From assembly GCA_031972135.1 (NCBI GenBank), contig DALYFH010000027.1:1-12895 (forward strand): a stretch of 12,895 nucleotides of DNA. Reading direction: 5' to 3'. The position numbers were made by a program, and so were the translations under genes. Under the pieces are notes generated by a model, which was not told the origin of the DNA, did not search any database, and saw nothing but the letters and a program-made list of their open reading frames with translations. Position 1 is the first letter of the stretch; each line of letters opens with the position of its first letter. Below are positions 12,846 through 12,895 of the stretch, piece after piece. This DNA is from GWF sp031972135 (lineage in GTDB: Bacteria > Patescibacteriota > Microgenomatia > UBA1400 > UBA12108).

Positions 12846-12895
12846 ATGAGTAATAAGGTTTTGATAACTGGTGGCGCAGGTTTTATCGGAAGCCA
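12846..12895 (+). CDS. NAD-dependent epimerase/dehydratase (3' partial)
   Basis: The frame starts at ATG 12846, six bases after the gmd stop, and runs off the window after 16 full codons. The visible peptide MSNKVLITGGAGFIGS has the GxxGxxG Rossmann loop of the extended SDR sugar-nucleotide enzymes. No further motif is available. By position after ugd, rmd and gmd it could be a UDP-glucuronate decarboxylase, a UDP-glucuronate or UDP-glucose 4-epimerase, or another GDP-sugar enzyme. There is no Shine-Dalgarno sequence in the six-base gap. Confidence 0.8.
   Translation, partial: MSNKVLITGGAGFIGS

Noticed and set aside
1..12895. UGA read as glycine, as in some Patescibacteria lineages (Gracilibacteria, Absconditabacteria).
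   Set aside because: TGA ends several genes at natural positions (5367, 8941, trmD at 5949), and no gene has in-frame TGA codons.
1..12895. CRISPR arrays, insertion sequences, toxin-antitoxin pairs or other defence genes.
   Set aside because: No repeat-spacer pattern, no transposase-like protein, no terminal repeats and no recognisable toxin or nuclease family was seen.

Overview
The window looks like a compact bacterial chromosome segment. Genes are densely packed, many overlap or sit within about 10 bases of each other, all genes read with the standard code, and TGA is used as a stop (for example at 5365-5367 and 8939-8941). The gene style suggests a candidate-phyla-radiation (Patescibacteria) genome, possibly Saccharibacteria. 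Pointers are a membrane-anchored SurA-like protein without a PPIase domain, small single-domain proteins, a lone trmD, and nucleotide-sugar genes without neighbouring cofactor or amino-acid pathways. This assignment is inference; no marker gene in the window settles it.

Layout. Bases 1-540 hold the end of an AlkA-type DNA glycosylase, followed by a CPBP-family membrane protein (565-1194). A likely promoter at 1192-1219 starts a tight same-strand run of seven genes (1258-5966): a SurA-like foldase with a Lys/Thr-rich cytoplasmic tail, an M50-like HExxH membrane protein, rmlB, an AT-rich orphan, a FdtA/WxcM-type sugar ketoisomerase, an RmlD-like reductase and a membrane-anchored PsbP-like protein. 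Two minus-strand genes follow: trmD (convergent with, and overlapping, the previous run) and an alpha/beta hydrolase. After a structured divergent spacer come four separate plus-strand genes with their own promoter-like signals: a P-loop kinase-like protein, a Nudix hydrolase, a 195-residue orphan, and ugd. ugd leads a second tight sugar cluster, ugd-rmd-gmd and the start of another SDR that runs off the window.

How the genes work together. Two nucleotide-sugar modules flank a housekeeping/accessory stretch. The first (RmlB, ketoisomerase, RmlD-like) should make a dTDP-6-deoxyhexose, probably not L-rhamnose, because an FdtA-like enzyme takes the place where RmlC would be expected. The second should make UDP-glucuronate (Ugd) and, from GDP-mannose, GDP-D-rhamnose (Gmd then Rmd). 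Both would feed surface glycan synthesis. No glycosyltransferase is visible here.

The most interesting pattern is regulatory. Several genes that start a transcript have an extended -10 box (TGnTAnnnT) or a plain -10 only 7-9 bases before the ATG, which predicts leaderless or nearly leaderless mRNAs. Several operon-internal genes instead have good Shine-Dalgarno sequences. I did not find a defence system, CRISPR array, transposon or RNA gene that I can defend.
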